Positions 8,226 through 16,408 are shown, numbered from the stretch's first letter. The stretch: 64,000 nt of DNA from Chryseobacterium indologenes (GCF_001295265.1 NZ_LJOD01000017.1:1-64000); one strand, 5' to 3'. Numbers and translations are program-made. The notes: generated from the letters alone by a model not told the origin.

Positions 8226-8930
8226 CTATTCATCTTTCTTCTTAAAAACGTGAAACTCTTTTGTGAGTTCAAGATATTGGTCCGAGTATTGTCTCGGACT
8301 TTTTTCTATCACAAAATCAGATTCTGACAGAGGTTTTTCGGTTAAAGAGAATTCAAGAATCAACCTTTTGGCCTTTGAACCCTCAATTCCCTGAATATTA
8401 ATTTTTCGTATTAAAAACAAACGGTTTTCAATTGCCGTTCTAATAAATACCTTACCAGCTTCCACCGGAATAATAACAGATAAAATTCCGTCCTCGCTCA
8501 GGAACTTTACAGAAGCTTCTATAAGCTGTCTGAAATTCAGCTCAACGGTCTGACGTGCTATTTTATCCTTTTCAGAGCCGGATTCTTCAAAGTAAGGAGG
8601 ATTGGAAACAATAAAATTGAATTTCTCTTCTGTCTTAAAGGATTTAAAATCCTGATGTATAGTATTCAGCCTTGAATGAAAGGGTGATTTTTCAAAGTTA
8701 ACTTTTGTAAGAGCGGAAGCAGCTTCATTTATATCCAGTCCAAGAATAGATGCAGCTGTATTTCGTTGTGCAAGCATCAATGAGATCAGTCCGGTTCCCG
8801 TTCCGATTTCCAGAACACGGGAAGCTTTTTCCACACCAGCCAAAGCGCCAAGCAATACACCATCTGTCCCGACCCGGAAAACTTGTTCTGACTGCAGAAC
8901 TTCAAAATTTTTAAATGTAAAAGATTTCAC
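8226..8930 (-). CDS. trmN6: tRNA1(Val) (adenine37-N6)-methyltransferase family (TrmN6/YfiC)
   Basis: The 234-residue SAM-dependent enzyme has motif I (E-I-G-T-G-T-G-L-I-S-L-M-L) and the N6-adenine catalytic motif N-P-P-Y near residue 113. The N-terminus F-T-F-K-N-F-E-V-L-Q fits TrmN6, which methylates A37 of tRNA1(Val). The start is GTG at 8930, whose G is also the last base of the upstream kinase TAG stop. That 1-nt overlap implies translational coupling. It is third in the operon ribE - histidine kinase - trmN6. Confidence 0.85.
   Translation of the reverse strand: MKSFTFKNFEVLQSEQVFRVGTDGVLLGALAGVEKASRVLEIGTGTGLISLMLAQRNTAASILGLDINEAASALTKVNFEKSPFHSRLNTIHQDFKSFKTEEKFNFIVSNPPYFEESGSEKDKIARQTVELNFRQLIEASVKFLSEDGILSVIIPVEAGKVFIRTAIENRLFLIRKINIQGIEGSKAKRLILEFSLTEKPLSESDFVIEKSPRQYSDQYLELTKEFHVFKKKDE
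8280..8305 (+). terminator. Terminator for ftsE located inside trmN6 coding sequence
   Basis: A perfect 7-bp stem, gtccgag / ctcggac, with a 6-nt loop is followed by TTTTTT on the plus strand. It lies about 75 bases past the ftsE stop, within the C-terminal codons of the minus-strand gene. Confidence 0.75.
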
Positions 8931-10384
8931 TATAAATTAGTAGGAAGTGTAATAATGAATGTTGATCCTTTCCCCACTTCAGAGCGCACCGTAATCTCTC
9001 CTTTATAGTCCTCAATCATTTTTCTTACCATGGAGAGACCAAGTCCCATCCCGCTGTTTTTCGAGGTAAAATTCGGCTCAAAGATTCTTTCGTACATATT
9101 TTCAGGAATTCCTATTCCGTTATCCTGAACAGAGATCATTACTCTTCTCTGATGCTGCTCCACATCTACATTAATAATAAGCTTTCTTTCATCACTTTCT
9201 GCCTGTTTCGCATTGGTCACAAGATTGGTAATAATCCTGGAAAGGTAAATCCTGTCCATATTAATCATGATGTTCCCTTTATTGGAGTGCATAAAAATGC
9301 TGTCGTCATTAAAAACACGAAGAATATCTTCCACTTCTGAGTTCAGGTTGATCACTTCATTATTCTTTTCCGGGAGCTTGGCAAATTCAGAGAATGCTGA
9401 TGCTACGGTAGCAATCAGATCAATCTGATCCACCATTGTTTTACTCATTTGTTTTACTCTTTCCCTGATATTCGGATCTTCCGGATCAAATTTCCTTTCA
9501 AAGTTCTGAATGGTAAGCTTCATTGGTGTAAGCGGGTTCTTCACCTCGTGCGCCACTTGTTTCGCCATCTCCCGCCATGCTTCTTCTGAGGCTTTGAAAC
9601 GCAGTCTTTCCTTCTGATCCTGAATCTGTAGAATCATTCTGTTATAAGCCCTTGCCAAAGCATTCAGCTCATCATTCTTATAATATCGGATAGGGCGCAT
9701 TTCGTTTTCAAACAAAGTAATCCGCGTAATCATATCCGAAAACTTTGTAATATTTTTAGCCAAACCGTTAGAGGTTACCCAACTTATCCAGATGCTGAAG
9801 AGAATAAGGAAAATATCTACCAAAAGAATATATTTCACAAACTGATTCAAAACATCAAAATATGCTGACTCATTATGGTACAAGGGAATATATACAATAC
9901 CGATAGGCTCCAGATCGTTATTTTTCAAAAGAAGATAGGACGAGGTAAGTCCTGCATCCTTAGTTTTGTCGTAACCTCTGATATCAACTCTTGCCTCTGT
10001 AGCCAAAATTCTATTAACAATATAAAGGGGAATCGTTTTCTGATCAACCTGAGACTCATCTTTATTAGACAGAATGTAATTTCCTTTCAGATCGTAAATA
10101 ACAATATCATGCTGATTGATATCTGCAATTTCAAAGATTTTATTTCCAAGCACCTTGGAAATATCTTCTGTCTTTACAAGCGTCTGGCTGACTGCATAAT
10201 CCAGAAATCTCATTACCGCATTGGTCTTCTCCTGCATTTCAATATTACTCTGTTCCTGAGAATTCTTTCTCAGAACAAAATAAGGAACAAGCGATGTAGC
10301 AACAACGCTTAAAAAACAGACCAGCAGAAATCCGAAAAACACCCGGTTTCTTAAACTATACCCTTTGTATTTATTAATTGGCAT
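8930..10384 (-). CDS. Membrane sensor histidine kinase (NtrY-like)
   Basis: The 484-residue protein has TM1 at about residues 14-34, a periplasmic sensor region of ~150 residues, TM2 at about 185-205, then a HAMP linker. The dimerisation/phospho-acceptor box H-E-V-K-N-P-L-T-P-M-K has H279. The ATPase domain shows the N box (L-V-T-N-A-K-Q-A), G1 (D-N-G-I-G-I-P) and G2 (G-M-G-L-G-L-S-M-V). The P-L-T-P after the histidine is typical of the NtrY family. No response regulator is adjacent, so its partner is encoded elsewhere. ribE ends one base before it and trmN6 overlaps it. Confidence 0.88.
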   Translation of the reverse strand: MPINKYKGYSLRNRVFFGFLLVCFLSVVATSLVPYFVLRKNSQEQSNIEMQEKTNAVMRFLDYAVSQTLVKTEDISKVLGNKIFEIADINQHDIVIYDLKGNYILSNKDESQVDQKTIPLYIVNRILATEARVDIRGYDKTKDAGLTSSYLLLKNNDLEPIGIVYIPLYHNESAYFDVLNQFVKYILLVDIFLILFSIWISWVTSNGLAKNITKFSDMITRITLFENEMRPIRYYKNDELNALARAYNRMILQIQDQKERLRFKASEEAWREMAKQVAHEVKNPLTPMKLTIQNFERKFDPEDPNIRERVKQMSKTMVDQIDLIATVASAFSEFAKLPEKNNEVINLNSEVEDILRVFNDDSIFMHSNKGNIMINMDRIYLSRIITNLVTNAKQAESDERKLIINVDVEQHQRRVMISVQDNGIGIPENMYERIFEPNFTSKNSGMGLGLSMVRKMIEDYKGEITVRSEVGKGSTFIITLPTNL

Positions 10385-10385
10385 T

Positions 10386-10970
10386 CTACTTTTTAATTAA
10401 CCTAGCAATATACTTACCAATAATATCAAATTCTAAATTAACTTTATCCCCGGCTTTCAGGTGCTGCATATTGGTAAACTCCCAGGTATAAGGAATAATT
10501 GCTACAGAAAACTGTTTTTCTTCACTTTTTGCCACCGTAAGACTGATTCCGTTTACGGTAATTGATCCCTGGGGAACGGTTACAAAATTGCCGTCATCCT
10601 CATATTGTATGGTCACAAAATAGCTTCCGTCCTTATTTTCTATCCCAACTACTTCGCCCGTCTTATCAACATGCCCCTGAACAATATGGCCATCAAGCCT
10701 TCCGTCCATCTTCATGCATCTTTCAAGATTTACTACTGTTCCCACTTCCCATTTTCCAAGATTGGTTTTTTCTAAAGTTTCATTGATAGCAGTTACTACA
10801 TAATGGTTTTCTTTAATCTCTACAACAGTAAGACAACATCCGTTATGAGCCAGACTCTGATCTATCTTCAGCTCGTTGGTAAACGGACATGTAAGGGTAA
10901 AATCAATGTTGCTCCCTTTTTCTTCTATCTTTTCAATTACGCCGACTGCTTCAATAATTCCTGTGAACAT
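10386..10970 (-). CDS. ribE: Riboflavin synthase alpha chain
   Basis: The 194-residue protein starts M-F-T-G-I-I-E-A-V-G, the hallmark of this enzyme, and holds two lumazine-binding barrels. The two equivalent loops read N-G-C-C-L-T-V and N-G-I-S-L-T-V. It dismutates two 6,7-dimethyl-8-ribityllumazine molecules to riboflavin. No FMN riboswitch is visible in the 48-bp gap to divergent pdxA. It is the first gene of a tight operon with the kinase (1 base apart) and trmN6. Confidence 0.95.
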   Translation of the reverse strand: MFTGIIEAVGVIEKIEEKGSNIDFTLTCPFTNELKIDQSLAHNGCCLTVVEIKENHYVVTAINETLEKTNLGKWEVGTVVNLERCMKMDGRLDGHIVQGHVDKTGEVVGIENKDGSYFVTIQYEDDGNFVTVPQGSITVNGISLTVAKSEEKQFSVAIIPYTWEFTNMQHLKAGDKVNLEFDIIGKYIARLIKK

Positions 10971-11018
10971 ATTATTTTTTGCTAAATTTGTAAATTATAA
11001 TCTTCAAAGATAATCAAA

Positions 11019-12110
11019 ATGAGCCCAAAAAACCATAAAGTACGAGTAGGAATTTCAATCGGTGATTTCAATGGCATCGGCCCCGAGATCATTATGAAGT
11101 CTCTGAAAGACAAAACCATTACGGATTTTTTCACGCCAGTGATTTTTGGTTCGGGAAAATTATTCACGTATCAGAAAAATATTTTCAAGCTTAACCTGAA
11201 CTTCAATTACATCAATGAAGCTTCACAGGCTCAGCCCGGAAAACTGAATATGGTAAACCTTACCAAGGAAAATGTGAATGTAGAGCTGGGAGTTCCTACA
11301 GAAGAATCCACCAAAATGGCCATTGATTCTCTGGAAATGGCTACGGAAGCTTTGATGAAAGGAGATATTGATGTTCTTGTAACCGCTCCGATCAACAAAG
11401 ATGAAATGGTTAAAATGGGTTTTAAACATGCCGGGCATACGGGATATTTTGAAGAAAAATTCAGTAAAAAAGGCTTGATGTTCCTGGTGACTGAAGATTT
11501 AAAAGTAGCTGTTTCTACCCATCATATTCCTATTTCTCAGGTAGCAGAAAACATTTCCAAAGAAAAGATCAAAAAGCAGATCAGAGCTCTGAACCAGACA
11601 TTAATTGAAGATTTCTGCATTCAGAAACCAAAAATTGCGGTATTGGGATTAAATCCTCATGCCGGAGACGGAGGAGTAATTGGAACTGAGGAAATTGAAA
11701 TCATTGAACCGGCGATCAGGGAACTGTCAGACAACGGCATCCTGGCGTTCGGGCCTTTTCCTGCCGACAGTTTCTTCCAGCCCAATAAATACAGAAATTT
11801 TGATGCTGTATTAGCAATGTACCATGATCAGGGGCTTGCTCCTTTTAAAACCCTTGCCTATGAAGAAGGGGTAAACTATACAGCAGCTCTTCCGTTCATC
11901 AGAACTTCACCGGACCATGGTGTAGCCTATGACATTGCAGGAAAAAACATCGCAGATGAGCAGAGTTTTACTGAAGCTATTTTCACGGCTATTCATATTT
12001 TTAAAAACAGAAGTGAATACAATGATCTGATGAGCAACCGCCTGCAACCAAGAAAACTGGCCGTTGATAACGGAATAGACGAAGATCTTCCTGATGAAAC
12101 TGAAGCATAA
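11019..12110 (+). CDS. pdxA: 4-hydroxythreonine-4-phosphate dehydrogenase
   Basis: The 363-residue protein has the PdxA motifs I-S-I-G-D-F-N-G-I-G-P-E near the N-terminus, A-P-I-N-K, G-H-T-G-Y, L-N-P-H-A-G-D-G-G, G-P-F-P-A-D-S, Y-H-D-Q-G-L-A-P-F-K and the metal-site-region T-S-P-D-H-G-V-A-Y-D-I-A-G. It oxidises 4-phosphohydroxy-threonine in de novo vitamin B6 synthesis. A TAAATTTG box at 10983-10990 is its probable -7 element. Confidence 0.95.
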   Translation: MSPKNHKVRVGISIGDFNGIGPEIIMKSLKDKTITDFFTPVIFGSGKLFTYQKNIFKLNLNFNYINEASQAQPGKLNMVNLTKENVNVELGVPTEESTKMAIDSLEMATEALMKGDIDVLVTAPINKDEMVKMGFKHAGHTGYFEEKFSKKGLMFLVTEDLKVAVSTHHIPISQVAENISKEKIKKQIRALNQTLIEDFCIQKPKIAVLGLNPHAGDGGVIGTEEIEIIEPAIRELSDNGILAFGPFPADSFFQPNKYRNFDAVLAMYHDQGLAPFKTLAYEEGVNYTAALPFIRTSPDHGVAYDIAGKNIADEQSFTEAIFTAIHIFKNRSEYNDLMSNRLQPRKLAVDNGIDEDLPDETEA

Positions 12111-12151
12111 ATCGTTAAAACAAATTTTAAATTAATTTGTTATTGATTTTA

Positions 12152-12182
12152 TTTGTTATTATAAAAAAATTGCATATTTTTG
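12152..12182 (+). promoter_or_regulatory. Promoter of the DUF177-rpmF-acc operon
   Basis: TTTG (12152-12155), a 19-bp spacer and TATTTTTG (12175-12182) form a full -33/-7 consensus. The predicted start is near 12187, so the mRNA leader is under 10 nt. This argues that the ORF start is ATG 12195, not the TTG at 12180 inside the promoter. Confidence 0.8.
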
Positions 12183-12194
12183 CACACTCATTTT

Positions 12195-12725
12195 ATGGAC
12201 AAGTTAAGAAACTATGACGTAAGCTTTTCCGGACTTAAAAACGGAAAGCACGAGTTTAAATTTGAGATAGATAAAACGTTCTTTCAATTATTTGACACTG
12301 AGCAGGAATTTACAAATCCTAGAATAGATGTGAATATTCTTTTAGAAAAACACACTACTTTTTTAGAATTTGAGATCAAAGTAAACGGGACGGTAGAACT
12401 GATTTGTGATATTACCAATGAAGCTTTCGACTATCCTATTGAAAACCAAATTAAGGTTTTAGTGAAATTCGGAGAAGAATATGATGACAGCGAAGAAGAT
12501 GTAATCACCATTCCGGCGGGAGACCATGCATTTAATGCAGCACAGCTGATCTACGAAAACGTACAGCTTTCTATCCCGATGAAAAAACTTTCACCTAATG
12601 TAAGTGATGAAGATCTGGAGCTCCTTGATCAGTTCAGTCCGAAAGATATTGAGGAAACAGAAGAGGAAGAACATGAAAGTGATCCCCGATGGGATGCCTT
12701 AAAAAAGTTAAGAGACAATAATTAA
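12195..12725 (+). CDS. DUF177 (YceD-like) protein, 23S rRNA accumulation factor family
   Basis: The 176-residue acidic protein begins M-D-K-L-R-N-Y-D-V-S-F, with conserved D-I-T-N-E in the middle and a C-terminal D-P-R-W-D-A-L-K-K-L motif. DUF177/YceD is nearly always upstream of rpmF and is linked to 23S rRNA processing or stability. The E. coli zinc-finger cysteines are absent apart from a lone C. The frame is open from TTG 12180, but the promoter box lies there, so ATG 12195 is chosen. rpmF, accB and accC follow on the same strand. Confidence 0.88.
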   Translation: MDKLRNYDVSFSGLKNGKHEFKFEIDKTFFQLFDTEQEFTNPRIDVNILLEKHTTFLEFEIKVNGTVELICDITNEAFDYPIENQIKVLVKFGEEYDDSEEDVITIPAGDHAFNAAQLIYENVQLSIPMKKLSPNVSDEDLELLDQFSPKDIEETEEEEHESDPRWDALKKLRDNN

Positions 12726-12743
12726 ATAAAATAATTTAAATAT

Positions 12744-12764
12744 GATGAGATGATGAATCTCATC
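12744..12764 (+). other. Hairpin between DUF177 gene and rpmF
   Basis: A perfect 8-bp stem, gatgagat / atctcatc, with a 5-nt loop has no T-tract behind it. It is more likely an RNA processing or regulatory hairpin than a terminator (inference). Confidence 0.5.
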
Positions 12765-12792
12765 GCTCATCAATTAAAAAAGTTATTACAAA

Positions 12793-12996
12793 ATGGCACA
12801 TCCAAAGAGAAGACAGTCGTCTACAAGAAGAGATAAGAGAAGAACTCACTACAAAGCTGTAGTTCCTCAATTAGCTAAAGATGCAACAACAGGAGAGCTT
12901 CACCTTTACCACAGAGCTCACTGGCATGAAGGAAAATTATACTACAGAGGTAAAGTAGTATTAGAAAAAGAAGTAGCAACTACTGAAGAAAACTAA
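12793..12996 (+). CDS. rpmF: 50S ribosomal protein L32, cysteine-free form
   Basis: The 67-residue protein starts M-A-H-P-K-R-R-Q-S, with R-R-D-K-R-R-T-H-Y-K-A and H-L-Y-H-R-A-H-W-H-E-G-K. Many L32 proteins hold a zinc ribbon of four cysteines; none is present here, so this is the zinc-independent (C-minus) type. A terminator follows, separating it from accB, though accB has its own promoter too. Confidence 0.96.
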   Translation: MAHPKRRQSSTRRDKRRTHYKAVVPQLAKDATTGELHLYHRAHWHEGKLYYRGKVVLEKEVATTEEN

Positions 12997-13032
12997 GAGA
13001 CGCTTTTCGCTGAAAAAGCCTCATTTTAATAC

Positions 13033-13071
13033 AAAAACCGCTCAATTTCGATAAAATTAAGCGGTTTTTTG
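13033..13071 (+). terminator. Terminator after rpmF
   Basis: The long stem aaaaccgct-c-aattt / aaatt-a-agcggtttt has a short loop and is followed by a T-run. Confidence 0.85.
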
Positions 13072-13092
13072 TTGTTTTTTGTGTTTTTTTGG

Positions 13093-13100
13093 TATCTTTG
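13093..13100 (+). promoter_or_regulatory. -7 promoter box of accB
   Basis: TATCTTTG lies 23 bases before ATG 13124, with a T-rich TTTTTTG stretch about 20 bases upstream as a likely -33 region. Confidence 0.65.
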
Positions 13101-13123
13101 GCTCAAAATCAAATATCAAATTT

Positions 13124-13609
13124 ATGGACATTAAAGACATACAAAATCTTATCAAGTTTGTATCCAAAGCTGAAGTATCAGAAGTAAAATACAAGACTAA
13201 AGATTTCGAAATCACTATTAAAACTCCATTAGCAGGAAGCGATGCAGTATATGCACAGCCTGCTGTTTACCACACAGCACCTCAGGCTGTAGCAGCTCCG
13301 GCACCGGCAGCATCCGCTCCGGCAGCAGCACCTGCTGAAAAGGCTGAAGCAGCTTCTGATGACAGCAAATATGTAGCAATCAAATCTCCAATGATCGGTA
13401 CTTTCTATAGAAAACCATCCCCTGACAAAGATGTATTTGTTAATGTAGGTGATGAAGTTTCCATCGGAAAAACAGTTTGTGTAATTGAAGCAATGAAATT
13501 ATTCAACCAGATTGAATCTGAGATCAGCGGTAAAATCGTTAAGATCTTAGTAGATGATGCTACTCCGGTAGAATATGACCAGCCATTATTCTTAGTAGAT
13601 CCGTCTTAA
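13124..13609 (+). CDS. accB: Acetyl-CoA carboxylase biotin carboxyl carrier protein
   Basis: The 161-residue protein starts M-D-I-K-D-I-Q-N-L-I-K. An Ala/Pro-rich flexible linker (about residues 40-80) joins the N-terminus to the biotinyl domain. Biotin would attach to K125 in E-A-M-K-L. The carrier shuttles CO2 from AccC to the AccA/AccD transferase for malonyl-CoA synthesis. The frame is open upstream to TTG 13079, but that start lies before the promoter box, so ATG 13124 is used. accC follows after a 97-bp gap of short repeats. Confidence 0.95.
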   Translation: MDIKDIQNLIKFVSKAEVSEVKYKTKDFEITIKTPLAGSDAVYAQPAVYHTAPQAVAAPAPAASAPAAAPAEKAEAASDDSKYVAIKSPMIGTFYRKPSPDKDVFVNVGDEVSIGKTVCVIEAMKLFNQIESEISGKIVKILVDDATPVEYDQPLFLVDPS

Positions 13610-13706
13610 TTGAGAACTTAGATGTTAGACATTAGATGTTAGACTAAATTCTACATTAAATAACATTATCTAATTTTCAAATTATCTAATTTTCAAATTG
13701 AAGAAG
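13610..13706 (+). repeat. Short-word repeat region between accB and accC
   Basis: Two kinds of direct repeat fill the gap. On the left, ttagatgttagac occurs twice in tandem (13617-13643); on the right, attatctaattttcaa occurs twice (about 13663-13697). There is no ORF and no terminator. Confidence 0.7.
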
Positions 13707-15062
13707 ATGTTCAAAAAAATATTAATAGCCAATCGTGGCGAAATTGCAATGCGTATTTTACGTACTTGTAAAGAAATGGGGATCAAAACCGTTGCGGTAT
13801 ACTCTACTGCAGATAAAGACAGTCTTCACGTAAGATTTGCTGATGAAGCAGTTTGTATCGGTCCTGCAATGAGCAAAGACTCATACCTTAAAATTCCTAA
13901 TATTATTGCTGCGGCGGAAATTACCAATGCAGATGCTATTCACCCTGGGTACGGATTCTTATCTGAGAATGCCAACTTCTCCAGAATCTGCCAGAGAAAC
14001 AACATCAAGTTCATTGGTGCATCTCCTGAACAGATTGAAAAAATGGGTGACAAGGCCAACGCCAAAGCAACCATGAAAGCAGCCGGTGTACCTTGTGTAC
14101 CTGGTTCTGACGGATTGATTGAATCTTATGAACACGCCATAAAGATTGCTGAAGAAATCGGATACCCGGTTATGATCAAAGCAACCGCAGGGGGCGGAGG
14201 TAAAGGAATGAGAGCTGTATGGAAAGCCGAAGACCTTAAAGATCACTGGGAATCTGCCATTCAGGAAGCCGTAGCAGCCTTCGGAAACGGAGGTATGTAC
14301 ATGGAAAAACTGATTGAAGAACCAAGACACATCGAGATCCAGGTTGCAGGAGACCAGTTCGGTAAAGCCTGCCACCTTTCTGAAAGAGATTGTTCTGTAC
14401 AGAGAAGAAACCAGAAGTTAACGGAAGAAACCCCTTCTCCTTTCATGACAGACGAGCTTCGTGAGAAAATGGGTGACGCAGCTGTAAAAGCGGCTGAATT
14501 CATCGGATATGAAGGTGTAGGTACAATTGAATTCCTTGTAGACAAGCACAGAAATTTCTATTTCATGGAAATGAATACAAGAATCCAGGTAGAGCACCCT
14601 ATTACTGAACAGGTAATTGATTACGACCTGATCAGAGAACAAATCCTTCTTGCAGCAGGAACTCCTATTTCCGGAATTAACTATTATCCTAAATTACACT
14701 CTATTGAGTGCAGAATTAACGCCGAGGATCCTTACGCAGATTTCAGACCTTCACCAGGGAAAATTACAGGACTGAACATTCCTGGCGGACATGGAATCCG
14801 AGTAGACACTCACGTTTATTCAGGGTATACAATTCCTTCCAACTATGACTCAATGATCGCTAAGCTGATCACTACAGCTCAGACCCGTGAAGAAGCTATT
14901 GCTAAAATGAGACGTGCTTTGGAGGAATTTTATATTGAAGGAGTAAAAACCACAATTCCTTTCCACAGACAGCTGATGGATAATGAAGATTACCTTGCAG
15001 GGAACTATACAACAAAGTTCATGGAAGATTTTGTAATGGATAAAAAATACGATAATCACTAA
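13707..15062 (+). CDS. accC: Acetyl-CoA carboxylase biotin carboxylase subunit
   Basis: The 451-residue ATP-grasp enzyme starts M-F-K-K-I-L-I-A-N-R-G-E-I-A-M-R. It has G-Y-G-F-L-S-E-N, the glycine-rich ATP loop A-T-A-G-G-G-G-K-G-M-R, E-R-D-C-S and the metal/catalytic stretch M-E-M-N-T-R-I-Q-V-E-H. It carboxylates biotin on AccB with ATP and bicarbonate. The TTG at 13698 opens the frame three codons earlier, but ATG 13707 gives the normal family N-terminus. Confidence 0.96.
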   Translation: MFKKILIANRGEIAMRILRTCKEMGIKTVAVYSTADKDSLHVRFADEAVCIGPAMSKDSYLKIPNIIAAAEITNADAIHPGYGFLSENANFSRICQRNNIKFIGASPEQIEKMGDKANAKATMKAAGVPCVPGSDGLIESYEHAIKIAEEIGYPVMIKATAGGGGKGMRAVWKAEDLKDHWESAIQEAVAAFGNGGMYMEKLIEEPRHIEIQVAGDQFGKACHLSERDCSVQRRNQKLTEETPSPFMTDELREKMGDAAVKAAEFIGYEGVGTIEFLVDKHRNFYFMEMNTRIQVEHPITEQVIDYDLIREQILLAAGTPISGINYYPKLHSIECRINAEDPYADFRPSPGKITGLNIPGGHGIRVDTHVYSGYTIPSNYDSMIAKLITTAQTREEAIAKMRRALEEFYIEGVKTTIPFHRQLMDNEDYLAGNYTTKFMEDFVMDKKYDNH

Positions 15063-15082
15063 GATTATTTAAATAAAATTTT

Positions 15083-15110
15083 AAACTGTCTCTATTTGAG
15101 ACAGTTTTTT
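15083..15110 (+). terminator. Terminator after accC
   Basis: A perfect 10-bp stem, aaactgtctc / gagacagttt, with a 5-nt loop is followed by Ts. Confidence 0.9.
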
Positions 15111-15136
15111 ATTTTTGTATCTGTTCAATCCTTAAA

Positions 15137-15691
15137 ATGATGCTGAAAAAAAGTTTAAAATATATTCTGGCTGCCGGCCTGGCCTGGTTTATCATTCATT
15201 CTCTTTATGTTGTTTATGACGGTCTTACTGATACACAGCAGCAGGCTGATCTTGCCGTGGTATTTGGAAATAAGGTGAATGAAGACGGAACACTTTCACC
15301 CCGGCTGAAGGCGAGACTGGACAAAAGTATTGAGCTGTACCAAAAAAAGCAGGTCAGAACTATACTGGTAAGCGGTGGTTTGGGTAAAGAGGGCTATTGG
15401 GAAGGTACAGAAATGAAAAAATATCTGATGAAAAATAATATTCCATCAGCCTGTATTCTTGTGGATAACTTTGGAGATAACACTGAAAAAACAGTCATCA
15501 ATACCATAAAAACAACAGACAGCTTAAAATACAGTACAGTTATTTCGGTATCCCAGTTTTATCACCAGACACGGATAAAAAAATTATTCCGGAAGCATGA
15601 TTTCAGAAATATTGAAAGTTCAAGTCCCGGCTATTTTGAAATAAGAGATTTCTACTCTGTTTTCAGGGAATTTTTCGCTTTTTATTTTTAG
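15137..15691 (+). CDS. YdcF/SanA-family (DUF218) membrane-anchored protein
   Basis: The 184-residue protein has one N-terminal membrane segment (about residues 8-27) and a DUF218 domain. The signature parts are D-L-A-V-V-F-G-N-K-V, S-P-R-L-K-A-R-L-D, I-L-V-S-G-G-L-G-K-E-G, then E-x-T-E-M-K-K-Y-L and D-N-F-G-D-N-T-E-K-T. Family members (SanA, ElyC, YdcF) act in envelope barrier function or bind nucleotide-like ligands, but their biochemistry is poorly known. A TATTTTTG box (15110-15117) overlaps the accC terminator and may be its promoter. Confidence 0.8.
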   Translation: MMLKKSLKYILAAGLAWFIIHSLYVVYDGLTDTQQQADLAVVFGNKVNEDGTLSPRLKARLDKSIELYQKKQVRTILVSGGLGKEGYWEGTEMKKYLMKNNIPSACILVDNFGDNTEKTVINTIKTTDSLKYSTVISVSQFYHQTRIKKLFRKHDFRNIESSSPGYFEIRDFYSVFREFFAFYF

Positions 15692-16003
15692 ATGCAGCAG
15701 TTATAATGTTACCCATAAAAACCTGGAAACCCTTATTCTGAAGCTGAATCTGTCTATTGAAGGCTATTTATTAAGTTAAATTAACTCAGATGCCCTATTC
15801 ATAAGACATCCAGAAATACAGACTTCTTAAACTGTATAAATAATTGATTCACAAACACAAATTTACCTAACAGTTGTTAGTCGCACTATTACTACACTTT
15901 CTCAGATTTATCTCTATTTTATTTTTTCCTAGCAGAAATACTTCTATTTTTGGTGACATAAGAAATCAAGTCACAGAATATTAATCCATAAAATTTACCA
16001 ATC
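15692..16003. other. 312-bp intergenic region upstream of tssD
   Basis: There is no gene or strong hairpin. It contains the probable tssD -7 box TATTTTTG at 15945-15952, which implies a leader of ~45 nt. Confidence 0.6.
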
Positions 16004-16408
16004 ATGGCAGAAAAAAATTCGAGAGGAATCTTAAAATTCAACGGAGGGGACGGACAGAAACTACTAAAGCTGAACTACAGTGTATCAAGATCTACAGATG
16101 TTTCAGGACGTGTAGCATCAGACCCTTCTAATGCTCTCATTAAAATTACAGTAGAAGCGACTGAAAAATCAGATATCCTTGAAAGCTTACTGAACGGAAA
16201 ATATAAGCCGACAACAGGAGAGGTTACCTTTAACAAATCACACGAGGAAGGAACACTTACAACTTTAAAGTGGAATAACGGGTACGTAATCCAGCACGAA
16301 GTAGACTTCGATGCAATAGATAACAATAGTATGTATATCAGCTTTGTTGTAAGTGCAGAGCAGATTGATCTTGGAACAGCATCCTTCCACGGAGACTGGC
16401 CATCTTAA
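16004..16408 (+). CDS. tssD: Orphan type VI secretion tube protein TssD (Hcp family, T6SS subtype iii)
   Basis: The 134-residue protein begins M-A-E-K-N-S-R-G-I-L-K-F and contains L-K-L-N-Y-S-V-S-R-S-T-D-V-S-G-R-V and W-N-N-G-Y-V-I-Q-H-E-V-D-F. This pattern is highly characteristic of the Bacteroidota Hcp-like tube protein, a hexamer that stacks into the inner tube of a contractile injection system. It has no signal peptide. No sheath, baseplate, VgrG or TssC gene is within the window. The gene has its own promoter box and terminator and so is a stand-alone copy. Confidence 0.85.
   Translation: MAEKNSRGILKFNGGDGQKLLKLNYSVSRSTDVSGRVASDPSNALIKITVEATEKSDILESLLNGKYKPTTGEVTFNKSHEEGTLTTLKWNNGYVIQHEVDFDAIDNNSMYISFVVSAEQIDLGTASFHGDWPS

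Noticed and set aside
10971..11018. Possible FMN riboswitch before ribE
   Set aside because: The divergent gap is 48 bp, too short for the aptamer.
12180..12194. Upstream TTG start for the DUF177 gene (same issue at 13079, 13698, 16770, 20868, 48487, 49219, 55592)
   Set aside because: These near-cognate starts lie in or before promoter boxes or add residues outside the family N-terminus; internal ATGs fit better.
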